64,000 nt of DNA from Trichopria drosophilae (Eukaryota; Arthropoda; Insecta; Hymenoptera; Diapriidae), in contig JAQOWT010000025.1 in assembly GCA_030407085.1 (NCBI GenBank), positions 35,407-99,406 of the forward strand, given 5' to 3'. Below are positions 1 through 10,661 of this stretch, piece by piece; positions within the stretch are counted from its first letter, which is position 1, and each line of letters starts with the position of its first letter. The notes below the pieces were generated by a model. That model made no database searches and was not told the DNA's origin. It saw only the letters and a program-made list of their open reading frames with translations. A program made the position numbers and the translations under genes.

Positions 1-31
1 ATATTACTTCTTAAGTTAAACTTAAATTTCT

Positions 32-664
32 GTGCAGTGGAAACTAATCGTATATAATAAACGCGTTTCAAAATTTTCAACAGCTAACGTACATGAAGAA
101 AGCGTTTTTATTAATGAAGATGACGATGAAGATGATGATGATGACGAAGAAGAAAGTAACGAAATACCAACGAATGATGATATTCCGAATCCTGCTGACC
201 TCTACAGTTCTGATGAAAGTGTCATTGATGATAATAGTGACGATGGCGATGGTTGTGAAAATGACCTCAGTGATGACGATTGTGGCGATGGACGTGATCC
301 GAATGATGAATACGATGAGAATGATGAACCATTATATGCAGGAGCACATATAAGCCTTGCCGAAACTATGCTATCCATCTTATCACTGATTCTTCGCCAT
401 AGATTGACACTATCTTGTCTGGCAGATATTCTGCTACTAATATCAGCGCTTTGTCCACAACCAAATTTGTGTGTGAAGACCGTATATAAATTCAAAAAAT
501 TTTTCCGCCAATTGTGTTGCCCGATCATACGTCACTACTTGTGCTCGGTATGTTATACAAAATTGCAAGATAAAGATTCTGAGTGTTCATTTTGCAAAAG
601 AAAAACAAAAGCAGCATTTTTTTATAGAACTTTCGATTTTTATGCAACTTCAGGCATTATATAA
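32..664 (+). pseudogene. CACTA-like transposase, N-terminal fragment
   Basis: 210 codons. Residues about 29-100 are Asp/Glu-rich (runs EDDDEDDDDDEEE and SDDGDG), an acidic leader common in insect copies of this family. A CX2C-X10-CX2C zinc-ribbon-like cluster sits at residues 171-188. The hydrophobic stretch GAHISLAETMLSILSLILRH (about 104-123) matches the conserved region in front of the core. The frame fails near 640, where the next fragment takes over in another frame. The true start may lie upstream of the window. No product is expected from the broken gene. Confidence 0.55.
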
Positions 665-1196
665 TAGGCGGGGATTTTATGAAAAATTGCAACATCGGTT
701 TACTCGTGAGAAATTAGTTTCTGAAAATTTTGAAGATATCTACGATGGTAATATTTACAAAAATTTAAGTAGAGAAAATGAAATCTTAAATGATCCTCGA
801 AACATTTCTTTCACGTGGAACACCGATGGTGTAGCGATATTTAAATCCTCGAAATTTAGCATATGGCCCTTTTATTTAGTAATTAATGAGTTGCCGTACA
901 TAGAAAGATATAAAAAAGAAAATATGATTTTAGCTGGTTTGTGGTTCGGGATGTCAAAACCATCCCCAAACGTATATCTGGAGCCTTTTGTAACGATATT
1001 TAGAGACTTATTCAAGGGAGTGCGTATTAGAGTTGCTTCTTTGAATGAAAATATATCGGTTAGATGCATTTTAATTTGCGGTTCTTGTGACTTATTGGCC
1101 AGAGCATTGTTTTTGAACCATAAACAATTTAACGGCTATTACGGTTGTCCAAAATGCAAATGTCGCGGTAAGCGCATAGATAACGTTTTAGTTTAA
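642..1196 (+). pseudogene. CACTA-like transposase, core fragment 1
   Basis: 185 codons to an in-frame TAA. Recognisable core motifs: WNTDGVAIFKSSKFSIWP, then INELP, then ILAGLWFG. A Cys cluster (GCPKCKCRGKR) at the end follows the pattern QFNGYYGC. These are typical of transposases related to Transposase_21. The first residues (MQLQALYNRRGF) continue the previous fragment after the frameshift, so the annotated Met is probably internal. The stop at 1194-1196 separates it from the next fragment in the same frame. Confidence 0.55.
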
Positions 1197-1217
1197 CCTT
1201 ACGAAACAAATTATTGT

Positions 1218-2033
1218 ATGAGAACGACGATAGAAACCTTAGCTCAAGCAAGAAGAGCGTCTCAAAAACAAAAACCCATTTTTGGTGTAAAAGGCCCAAC
1301 CATTTTATCAAAATTTGTCCACGACTTCGTAACCACAACAGTTGTTGATGTGATGCATTGCGTGTATTTAGGTGTAGCTAAAAAATTGTTGGATTTACTT
1401 TTTAATCCTAAATACCGTACGGAAGCTTTCTCATGTGTCAATGCAGTAAACGTTGTTGACGAACGCATTAAATCAATTACTCCACCAACCTTTGTACCAC
1501 GATTACCTCGCACAATAGCAGATTCCGCATATTGGAAAGCATCTGAATTGCAAATTTGGTTATTTTACTATTCTCCTGTTATACTTTCTGATATTATGGC
1601 AGCGGTATATTTTAAACATCATTTACTTCTGGTGTGGGGCCTTTATATACTGAATATGACTAGTATTTCTAATGAAATGCTCGAGTTGTCAATCGTGCTT
1701 ATTACGGAGTACGTGTCGCAGTATACTGATTTATACGGGGAGAGGAACATGTCATGCAATGTTCATCAATTGCTTCACTTACCCAATACTGTCAAAAATT
1801 TTGGTCCAATTTGGGTTACATCATGCGCACCATTCGAAAGTATGAATGGCATTTTGAGATTCTTGGTCCATGGAACCCGTTACGCAGAATTGCAAATATG
1901 CAGAACAATGTCAATGGTCATAAATTTAACTAGTTTTCGATCGGTGCGAATATCGCCCACTAGTATGGCACACCAGTTTTGTGAGAATGTAGAAAAGAAA
2001 GGTTTTCTAAGACACAAAATGACATTCTCATAA
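1218..2033 (+). pseudogene. CACTA-like transposase, core fragment 2
   Basis: 271 codons in the same frame as the preceding fragment. DVMHCVYLGVAKKLLDLL (about residues 43-60) is the characteristic D-x-MH...LG element of CACTA transposases. HQLLHLPNTV and FGPIWVTSCAPFESMNG...HGTR form the DUF4218-like C-terminal core. Reading is lost at about 2030 and resumes in frame 1. If the nonsense codon and frameshifts are real and not assembly errors, the element cannot encode an active transposase. Confidence 0.6.
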
Positions 2034-2124
2034 CATATTTGTAATTGGCAAAATAAAATTAACTGGTATTCCAAGCAATTTTATCAGAGAGGCATTAGAT
2101 GCATCACATATCCAAGGAATCAAA

Positions 2125-2532
2125 TTGTACACTTTCGATAGGCTTTGGAAAGATAATTACATTTACGTTTCTGAATTTTATAAAACAAAAACAAAAACAA
2201 AATCTAGTTGGGTAAAGTATCGCAAAGGAGATCAATCGTTACTAGGCATTATATATACTTTTGTTAAAGTTTCTAATTGTCAATGCAATGTCTCTTGCGA
2301 TCAGTGTTACATGCATTCAAAACTATATGCAATTATCCAAATGGTCAATGCAGTTCCCGCGTTTCGCGTATTAAATCAGGACGTAAAATTCATTTGGAAA
2401 TGTTCGGTAGCCGTTAGTGAGCCAGCAGTCGCTGTGCACGTAAATGACATTCAAAACCTTTGTTATAATATCCAAATTAACTCTGATAATATATATGCTC
2501 TTCAACCTGCAAATTCTTTACAGTTTCAGTAG
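2125..2532 (+). pseudogene. CACTA-like transposase, C-terminal fragment
   Basis: 135 codons, open leftwards to about 2035. Contains KLYTFDRLWKDNYIYVSEFY and a Cys-rich loop (CQCNVSCDQCYMHSK). Its position directly after the core, with only a frame change, suggests it is the C-terminal domain of the same transposase. There is no independent evidence that it is a gene. Confidence 0.45.
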
Positions 2533-3767
2533 TTACGTCCGGAAACCGTGTAAATTCTAGGCATTATTTACGTGAATAATTTTCATTGAACACGTTATTG
2601 AATGTTTATACGGGTGCATATCTTATAGTACTGAAGTCGCTCTTTCCCAATCTGAAGTCCTTTTTCCTATACACGTCGTTTTTAAAATATGGCGCTCACA
2701 ATAACAAAAAAAGCAAAAAATTCTGTTAAATGGAAAAGCCTCTTTCTATATAAAGGCTCCAATTGAATCATTGCTTAAAAATTACGTCATTTTCATGAAA
2801 GTTTTCGGTTTTTTTGTTATAATATGTACACGGTGTGGCTGAACCACTTCTAATTGCGAGTGTCATGCATATGGAATTTTCTAGCTGGAATGGATAATTT
2901 GCAATTACACAAATGTAATGAGACTAAAATTAAAATATTTTATCGAACTCTTTTTAAAAAAATCGCGAAAAACTTACAATCTATGGAAGTTCATTAATCA
3001 AAAATAAATGAGCTATATGCTAAATTTCAACGAATTACAGATTAAACCGCCATCAGAATTCCACGCAAAAGAAATTTTACTCCGCGCTTTTGGAATCTAA
3101 AGCGATGTTGACTCTTTTCGTAAAATTAATTTGTATTAGATAGTGTTCGAAGGTAATATAAAAGTTGGGTTTAATAAAAAATGCTGCATCTTTTTTATTA
3201 CAATTTCTACACTTGTCTTCTGTCAACTACAACATTCCATAAGGAAAAATGCACCACCGCAAAATTATACATCATGTCTGCTTATAGTTGGCCTAGTAAT
3301 GGGCTTTGTAAAAATGAGACTTTAATGAATCAATAAATTCAACTTTAACTTGTATTTAAATACTTCTCATAATGCTCCAAGACAAGACAAGATTCGAATT
3401 TCTTGATTCTCTTGTATTTGGTAAAAATAAGATATAAGTATACTGTTGAGAAGTTATCTAAAAAGGACAAATTTTAAATCATTCGAAAATCATGGCTGAT
3501 TACGTACATGTTTTCTGTTTTGTCTATGAATTAATAAAATTTAGGGAAAATAAGAGGGGATTTTTGAGAGTATATTTCTCAACATAGCAAGTGATTGCAC
3601 CAAGCACTGCAAGCAACGCCAGCGTGGTCAAACAACATCTACAATTAAGGCGAGTATAATTCCCACGCCTAAAAATCAGATTTTAAAAAAAATATTACTC
3701 TTCCGCAATACCACCGAAAAGTTAGCATACACTGATAGACAAAATTGTATAATCCAGCGAAAAATTT
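2533..3767. other. AT-rich stretch, no gene seen
   Basis: No supported coding region. The 60-codon ORF at 3143-3325 has no recognisable motif and fits chance in AT-rich DNA. The right end of the CACTA-like element may lie here but no inverted terminus was matched. Confidence 0.5.
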
Positions 3768-4129
3768 CCCAATCAGAAATTTTTCACTATAATGCCCGTT
3801 CTGACAACAGGCGCAATACCGTGCCAGTACTGACTTGCAGAGGCGACAGATTCAACCAGACTCCAGTACTGGGTATACTTCATTTTCGGTGCAGCGCCCG
3901 CATTAGAATACTGGTACTGGAATGCCAGTTACGGCTGTGTGCTGGAATGATTCCAAGTAGTAATTCCAGTGTACATTTATAATGGGCCCTGCATATTGCC
4001 GGTACTGTCCTGCCAGTACGCAGGCAAGATAGTACAGAACATCGTTATCGCCCCAAATATGAACCAGACATCTGTCTTTATTTACCCGTACTGGCGCAGC
4101 ACAGCGCTTTTTGCCAATTTCTAATTGGG
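3768..4129. mobile_element. Small inverted-repeat element with CCAGTACTG motifs
   Basis: Imperfect 17-bp inverted ends: CCCAATCAGAAATTTTT at 3768-3784 and GCCAATTTCTAATTGGG at 4113-4129. The interior is more GC-rich than its surroundings and repeats the palindromic core CCAGTACTGG and half-sites (about 3822, 3863, 3910-3930, 3990-4020, 4088). It could be a MITE. No target duplication was identified. It abuts the satellite that begins at 4133. Confidence 0.35.
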
Positions 4130-4132
4130 TCG

Positions 4133-5500
4133 TTCAGTCAGACAAAGCAAGAATAGCGCGATTTCTTCGGCAACCTCAGTCGCGAAACTTTTGCGAAACC
4201 AGCGAAAGTAGCGCGATTTCTTCAGTGAACCCAGTCGCAAATCATTTGCAAAATCAGCGAGACAAGGGCGATTTCTTTGGCGACTTCAATCGCAAAACTT
4301 TTGATAGATCAGCGAGACTAGCACGAATTCTTCCGTGACTCTACTCACGAAACTTCCGCGAAACCATCGCGACTAGCGCGACATCTTCGTAGACCCCAAT
4401 AGCAAAATTTTTGCGAAACCAGCGAAACCAACTCTATTTCTGTGGCATTCCGAGTCGCAAAACTTTTGCGAAACCAGTGTAACTAGCGCGACATCTTCGG
4501 TGACTTCAGGCGCAAAACTTTTGCGAAACCAGCGAAAGTAGCGCGATATCTTGGGTGCCCTTTGTCGCGAAACTTTTGCGAGACCAGCAAGTCTAGCGCG
4601 ATATCTTAACTGGCCCTAGTTCCGGAACTTTCGCGAAACTAGCAAAACTAGCGCGATATCTTAGGTGACCCTAGTCGCAAAACTTTTGCGAGACCAGCAA
4701 GCCTAGCGCGATATCTTACCTGGCCCTAGTCCCGAAACTTTCGCGAAATTAGCAAAACTAGCGCGATATCTTAGGTGACCCTAGTCGCAAAACTTTTGCG
4801 AGACCAGCAAGTCTAGCGCGATATCTTACCTGGCCCTAGTTCCGAAACTTTCGCGAAACTAGCAAAACTAGCGCGATATCTTAGGTGACCCTATAGTCGC
4901 AAAACTTTTTCGAGACCAGCAAGTCTAGCGCGATATCTTACCTGGCCCTAGTCCCGAAACTTTCGCGAAACTAGCAAAACTAGCGCGATATCTTAGGTGA
5001 CCCTAGTCGCAAAACTTTTGCGAGACCAGCAAGTCTAGCGCGATATCTTACCTGGCCCTAGTTCCGAAACTTTCGCGAAACTAGCAAAACTAGCGCGATA
5101 TCTTAGGTGACCCTAATCGCGAAACTTTTGCGAGACCAGCAAGTCTAGCGCGATATCTTACCTGGCCCTAGTCCCGAAACTTTCGCGAAACTAGCAAAAC
5201 TAGCGCGATATCTTAGGTGACCCCAGTCGCGAAACTTTTGCGAGACCAGCAAGTCTAGCGCGATATCTTACCACGCCATAGTTCTGAAACTTTCGCGAAA
5301 CTAGCAAAACTAGCGCGATATCTTAGGTGACCCTAATCGCGAAACTTTAGCGAGACCAGCAAGTCTAGCGCGATATCTTACCTGGCCCTAGTCCCGAAAC
5401 TTTCGCGAAACTAGCAAAACTAGCGCGATATCTTAGGTGACCCTAGTCGCGAAACTTTTGCGAGACCAGCAAGTCTAGCGCGACATTCAACCACATCAAG
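4133..5500 (+). repeat. 55-bp satellite organised as a 110-bp higher-order dimer
   Basis: Monomers of about 55 bp share the core GCGAAAC...AGC(A/G)A...TAGCGCGATATCTT. From 4133 to about 4600 they are diverged single monomers. From about 4610 to 5490 two monomer types alternate (A ending TTACCTGGCC, B ending TTAGGTGACC). The marker TTAGGTGACC starts at 4661, 4771, 4881, 4993, 5103, 5213, 5323 and 5433, a 110-bp period with one 112-bp unit. A degenerate tail runs to about 5582. Confidence 0.9.
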
Positions 5501-5582
5501 TCTCGCATGTTTCGCATCGACCGCCTAGCGATACTTTAGCGAGGCATCATATAGGCAGACCTTCGCGAAACTTTGGCGGTAC

Positions 5583-7511
5583 CATTTTTTTTTACTCGGA
5601 TATAAGGAAGAAATAATAAGTTCATGGAAATATGTTTATTATCTACCATTCAGAAGTTGAGTCGAGATTAGTAAAAGAAATACTTTTTTTGTTAGTATAA
5701 CTTTGTTGATATTGTTAATTTTACTATATTTATATAAATTAATATTATTTACCCAGTATTCCGAATGATTGGAGATCAAGAAATGCGATACTATGCATAA
5801 AACTGAAAAAGGCATGCACTAATACAATAAAAAACCAACCCCCAATAGCTGCGCTAAAAATAAGTCGACTAAAAAAAATTCGAGAAAAATTCGTAGTTGA
5901 TTTGCCTACTTTTGAATTACGCAGAGTAATTCGATAGGCTTCAAGAAAGTTTTCTAAGTTGCAGTTACTATCGTAAAGAAGCTAAATCAACTAAAATGTA
6001 GTTCTGCTAAATTCAATTAAAAATATATGGTTCCAGTATGTTGAGTAGTTTTTAGTTACTAGGCAGTTAGACTCTAAAAAATGTTTTTAAATGTAGTAGA
6101 ATTAACTGCCAAAATGTCGTTTCGATAATTATATGTTTGTTGATGTAACTCCTTTATGGTTATAACTATAACTTATAAAATTCCGTTGAGGACCTATTGA
6201 AATCCTTTCAGCAGTTAAAAAGTAGTAAAATCAACTAAGAATTTTTTTCAGTGTTTTTGCGCTACTGACCCACATATATTATTTCTACAGCTTTATTCTT
6301 TTCCCTGAAACTATTTCTGCAATAAGATGCGGCTGCATCGCATGATTATTTGCACCTTCAAGGAAGAAGAAGAATAGTTTCTGTCGGTTCTTTATCGGAT
6401 AAATCTCGTTTGATTAATCAACTTTACTTTCTTTGGACGTACTCATATACTACTGAGATATTGCGACAGAAAATTCGTTTGTATAATAATGCAAACAAAA
6501 GTGCCAGATCCTTTCCGAAAACTGACGATCTAAGACAGAATATTTTAGCAGCGTCATAAATTAGAATTTCAACGTTTATATTTAAGTTTCACATAGTCAG
6601 AAATAACAATTGATAATATAGTATTTGAATAACTTTACTCTATTTGAGCATTAATTAGTTTGAATTATATCTAAGAAAATTTTAAATCTGTCGTGTAAAC
6701 ATTATAATACTAACTGCAGAGCAAATCGTAGTCATGTCATTTTTGAAGAATTTACTAAGCTTTTACCGACATCTTTTTCTACGTCTAAAACAGAAGACCT
6801 CAAATACAGGCAGTAAAATAAAAGCTCAATATATCGGTTTATTACGTTTTCAAACTTTTGTAATTCGCGATAGAGCAGCCATGATAGGTATCTATTAAAA
6901 TTGAATTATAGGGTGCCTCTAATGATCGTACTGAGCATAGTAACTGTCTTTTTAATAATTTAATATCGTTGTTCAGTGTTCTGAAACATGCATTATAAAT
7001 AGATGGGCGATGTTTGTATGTATTAGATATATCCATAACAAGGTTGACTAACTGTGAATTTAGGATTCAAAGTGTACGTTTATTAAAAAGATAAATGTGG
7101 CGTTCAAAAACCCTACTCTCGTAATAACAAAATTAGATCGAATTCGTAAGAAAGGTGAACGTCGTGCACGTGTTCAGTGTTTCATGTTAAGATCTAGCGC
7201 GTCGTGAGTAAGTAATATTAGATTTAATTCTAAGCAACTAAATCTTATAGATTATTTCCATAATCTATTCATTAAGTTGGGAGTAACGGTACAATCGTGT
7301 CGCAGTTAACGTCAGGCTTCAAACAGTTTTTTGGGGTGTATACTTTTTTTTTTCAGGCATAAACTAATTTCAAAATGACGGAAAGACAGAGTAATTTCGG
7401 TGAACTTGAGCCCCTTTCTTACTTTTAATATCCACAATTTTCTTAACTAAGTTCATGCAAGTAGCCATTGTATAAATTAAGAATAACTTTATGACAAAAT
7501 ATTTTTACGCC
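5583..7511. other. AT-rich stretch, no gene seen
   Basis: No convincing coding region. The 69-codon ORF at 6350-6559 and the 64-codon minus ORF at 6842-7036 lack recognisable features. Old transposon debris cannot be excluded. Confidence 0.5.
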
Positions 7512-7513
7512 TA

Positions 7514-8790
7514 CACGGAAAGATCGAAAAAGCAACTTTTACTGTTTCCGACATGACTGTCTGCTGTTCGGCCGAATCCGAACACAAATTCAGCCGTCTT
7601 TCGGGTTTAGTCGTGAGCCAATCATGTCTCGGCAGGAGCTCTCGGTTTTCCAGACAGCACTCTTTACTGTCTAAACACGAACGCTGCCGACAGGAAGTAG
7701 TCCTGCGTGCGCAGGACTCTCTCCTGTCTAAACATTAGTGTTTCTGCCTCGAACAGGACAAATTTCGATGCAATTTTTAATACATACCAAAGAGTATATA
7801 AACGGATTCTATATTCGTTGATAATACTTGTGCTGGTGTCATGCAGTGTAAAGTGTCAATATTTGTGTCTTGTGAGGAATAGTAATGTTTTATTAAATGT
7901 TTTTATTATATACTAGGCTATTATGAACTAAAATATGATATTCGCATGATTTGAGGAATATAACCTCAAAATGTTCGGAAATAACATTCTGTTTTTCTGT
8001 TTGTTGCATGTGACAGTTTTCAATTTTTCTTTTTTTTAGTATATTTTTGTACTATTTACAAGTCTTAGAAAGTAAATATAACCCTAAAATTACCAATTTT
8101 GGGTTCTTAATGATCCCACACATTTTACACCTCCTTTGAAGTGTCATTGTAATTGTAATTGCAAGTGTAAATGTGTACGAGCATTAAAAATCCAAAATTG
8201 GTAATTTAGTACAAGTAATTTAGGGAAATTTAGTTGCATTCTTATAGAGAGGCTTATAAACAGTACAAAAATATAGCTATATTAAACTGTCACATGCAGC
8301 AAACAGAACAACACTACATATCATTTTCTAACATTTTGAGGTTATATTCCTCAAATCATGCGAATATCATTTTTCAGTTCATAATAGTCTATATAGACTA
8401 TACTATAGACTATATTATATACTATAGTATATAATAAATATATTTAATAAAACATTACTATACCTCACAAGATACAAATATTGGCACTTCACACGGCTTG
8501 ACACCAGCACAAGTATTCACAAGTATCAATCGCATCTGAAATTTGTCCTGTTCGAGGCAGAAACACTAATGTTTAGACAGGAGAGAATCCTGCGCACGCA
8601 GGACTACTTCCTGTCGGCAGCGTTCGTGTTTAGATAGTAAAGAGTGCTGTCTGGAAAACCGAGAGTTCCTGCCGAGACATGATTGGCTCACGACTAAACC
8701 CGAAAGACGGCTGAATTTGTGTTCGGATTCGGCCGAACAGCAGACAGTCATGTCGGAAACAGTAAAAGTTGCTTTTTCGATCTTTCCGTG
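7514..8790. mobile_element. Foldback element, almost a complete palindrome, TA target duplication
   Basis: The ends read TA-CACGGAAAGATCGAAAAAG (TA at 7512-7513) and CTTTTTCGATCTTTCCGTG-TA (TA at 8791-8792). The two halves are reverse complements over nearly the full 1,277 bp, with the turn near 8150 and only scattered substitutions and small indels. The outer about 260 bp of each arm is GC-richer and contains identical 61-codon ORFs in opposite orientation (7553-7738, 8566-8751), which are a consequence of the palindrome. The TIR and TA duplication suggest Tc1/mariner-type mobilisation, but no transposase is present. Confidence 0.85.
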
Positions 8791-8792
8791 TA

Positions 8793-10229
8793 TGTGGATA
8801 CTATATCAGAATATCAAAGTAGACTCTTCAAAAACTTAAAAAAACAATAATTTTCTAATCGATGCTTTAAGATATTAAAACTATTATATAAATATTAAAT
8901 ATTAAAAGTGGTGTTTATGTAGCAATACATCTCTAATTTTACGAAGTGAGACTAATTGCAGCACTAATCGCATTTTCTCTACATCACTGTTTTCTAATTA
9001 GCCGAAACTTCAACTGAAACAAAATCTGGACTACTCGATCTGAACAATGATAATGAATACTGATAATATTAAAATGATAGTCCGAACACCTATGTAGCAT
9101 TTCTAATTTTTTTATTTATTTCACAATTTTTTTAGTAAACAATTACGGAGCTATTTTTCCGAAAATATTAAAAGCACAAGTTTACTAAATTCATCGAAAA
9201 AATACTGTTATTGATGATAAATTAAAAAATTTTAAAATTCATTAAAAAAACATCGAACAAAATTCTATATGGAAATCTCTCCCAATATTAGCCTTCCTAA
9301 TAATGCTCACTACTCAATATTAATTTGGAATTCCCTTAGTTTCCCGGGATTAGCCGTCTCCACCAACCGCTGTTCATTGACGGGAAATATAATATTAAGA
9401 AGGTAGAAAAGGGTAGACAAGATGGACTAGGCTTATATTATACTGCATTCGCCTCCAGCTAATTGTTTTATAAAAACAAAATCATGCATTTTTTATTGCA
9501 GAGAAATTATTAAGACGGTTGCGTTTTCGTCCGTCGAAGCATTAAAAAAATACTGCTTCCGAATGATCCATGGTTGCCGAATATTTCACTGCAGGGCGCA
9601 AAACCGAGTTCTACTCCCGGGGTGTTAAAAAATATAGTTCGATACCCATTCAATTTTACGCACCAGCCTCATCAAATCGTATGTTAAAAGGTACACTTTA
9701 TGCACGTATATCACAAAAGCTATTACGACATTTCCATTCATACTTCATTGGTCCCAGAAAATTTCAGAAATATGCCTTTTTTCTGCCGGTATTTTCCACC
9801 TTGAATATACTCTTTTTTATATTTGCATTCAAGTTTTTGATCACTTGGGCTTATTTAAATTTACGTATAAACTTGAAATCCTTGTGCTTAAGCTTTGATA
9901 GGCTTTGAAAATAGGGACAAAATATATATTAGAACACCACATGTATGCTCCTAAAGTGTTCCTCCAGACTAACATATAGATTCTATAATGCCTAAGACCC
10001 ACGCTATTAAGGACGGATTTTGAGGGTGAGCGAGTCGCGACCATAATGAGCATTTAATCGCGTTAGAATCGAGTAGGGCTGCCCCGATTCGCCTAGGCCA
10101 CACTTACCTACGTATACATGTATATCGCAGACAAAATCTATTAAAGGATAAGTTATTTGCAGAATCTAATACGTTACTCCCTTATGATCTCTTTAAGTCC
10201 ATGAACTGCCTTAAACTGCCACCTTACAG
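8793..10229. other. Intergenic or intronic DNA, no gene supported
   Basis: AT-rich. A 112-codon ORF at 9570-9908 has no recognisable domain and no splice or polyadenylation context that I can support. Confidence 0.4.
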
Positions 10230-10258
10230 GACGCCGTTTACGACCAGCTGGTCGTTAG
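10230..10258 (+). other. Candidate 29-nt microexon
   Basis: A GC-rich 29-base block is preceded by a strong acceptor (CCACCTTACAG, ending 10229) and followed directly by a strong donor (GTGAGT, 10259-10264). It reads DAVYDQLVV plus two bases in phase 0. It stands out against AT-rich flanks. Microexons of this size occur in long neural genes, which would fit gene-poor, intron-like surroundings. Chance pairing of two consensus splice sites is possible, and no neighbouring exon was found. Confidence 0.25.
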
Positions 10259-10552
10259 GTGAGTTTTTATCGTTTTGCCATTGGCAGATCGCTGAAACGA
10301 AGGTCCTTTTTGCGAGGAAAAACTGATATGTTGAAATTTACGAGATATTTGAGGGAGTGTTTAGAAACGAAAATCAATAAATTGTCCATTAATCTTGCGG
10401 TGCGATTAACTATTTTGAAAATTGCCTTTTTTATTCAGTGCGCAATGTAATTGTTCACTACGAGCAAATAAATAAAAAAATTAATTTAAATTTCAATTAT
10501 TTCATTAACGAAAGACGTTAATACATTTGAATAAACTGGAATTAATAACCCC

Positions 10553-10661
10553 GGTAGAAATTTGTCCATTTTTTCTTAGGCTGGCCATTTCCCCTATACC
10601 TTTAACATGGAAAATAAGAATGTTATACAAGAATTGTACAAAAAATGTTTTCATTTCTACC
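10553..10661 (-). mobile_element. 109-bp MITE-like repeat, copy 1
   Basis: Ends GGTAGAAAT...CATTTCTACC. This is the reverse complement of the copies at 22395-22503 and 29043-29150, with internal identity along the whole length (for example AACATTCTTATT and AGGAAATGGCCAG on the opposite strand). Confidence 0.75.

Larger units (their letters stand above)
1..2560 (+). mobile_element. Decayed CACTA/EnSpm-like DNA transposon (left end outside window)
   Basis: Four ORF pieces lie head to tail on the plus strand and together resemble one CACTA/EnSpm-type (Transposase_21/DUF4218-like) transposase. They are broken by a frameshift near 640, an in-frame TAA at 1194-1196 and a second frameshift near 2030. 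The order (acidic N-terminus, Cys cluster, transposase core, C-terminal beta-rich tail) is continuous, so this is a single dead copy. No terminal inverted repeat was located; the 5' end probably lies left of base 1. The superfamily call rests on recognised motifs, not on a search. Confidence 0.6.

Noticed and set aside
4111..4338. 75-codon ORF
   Set aside because: It reads through diverged satellite monomers.
7553..8751. Two identical 61-codon ORFs on opposite strands
   Set aside because: They are the same sequence in the two arms of the palindrome; no start context or domain supports translation.
9570..9908. 112-codon ORF
   Set aside because: No recognisable motif, AT-rich codons and no transcription signals; length is within chance for this composition.
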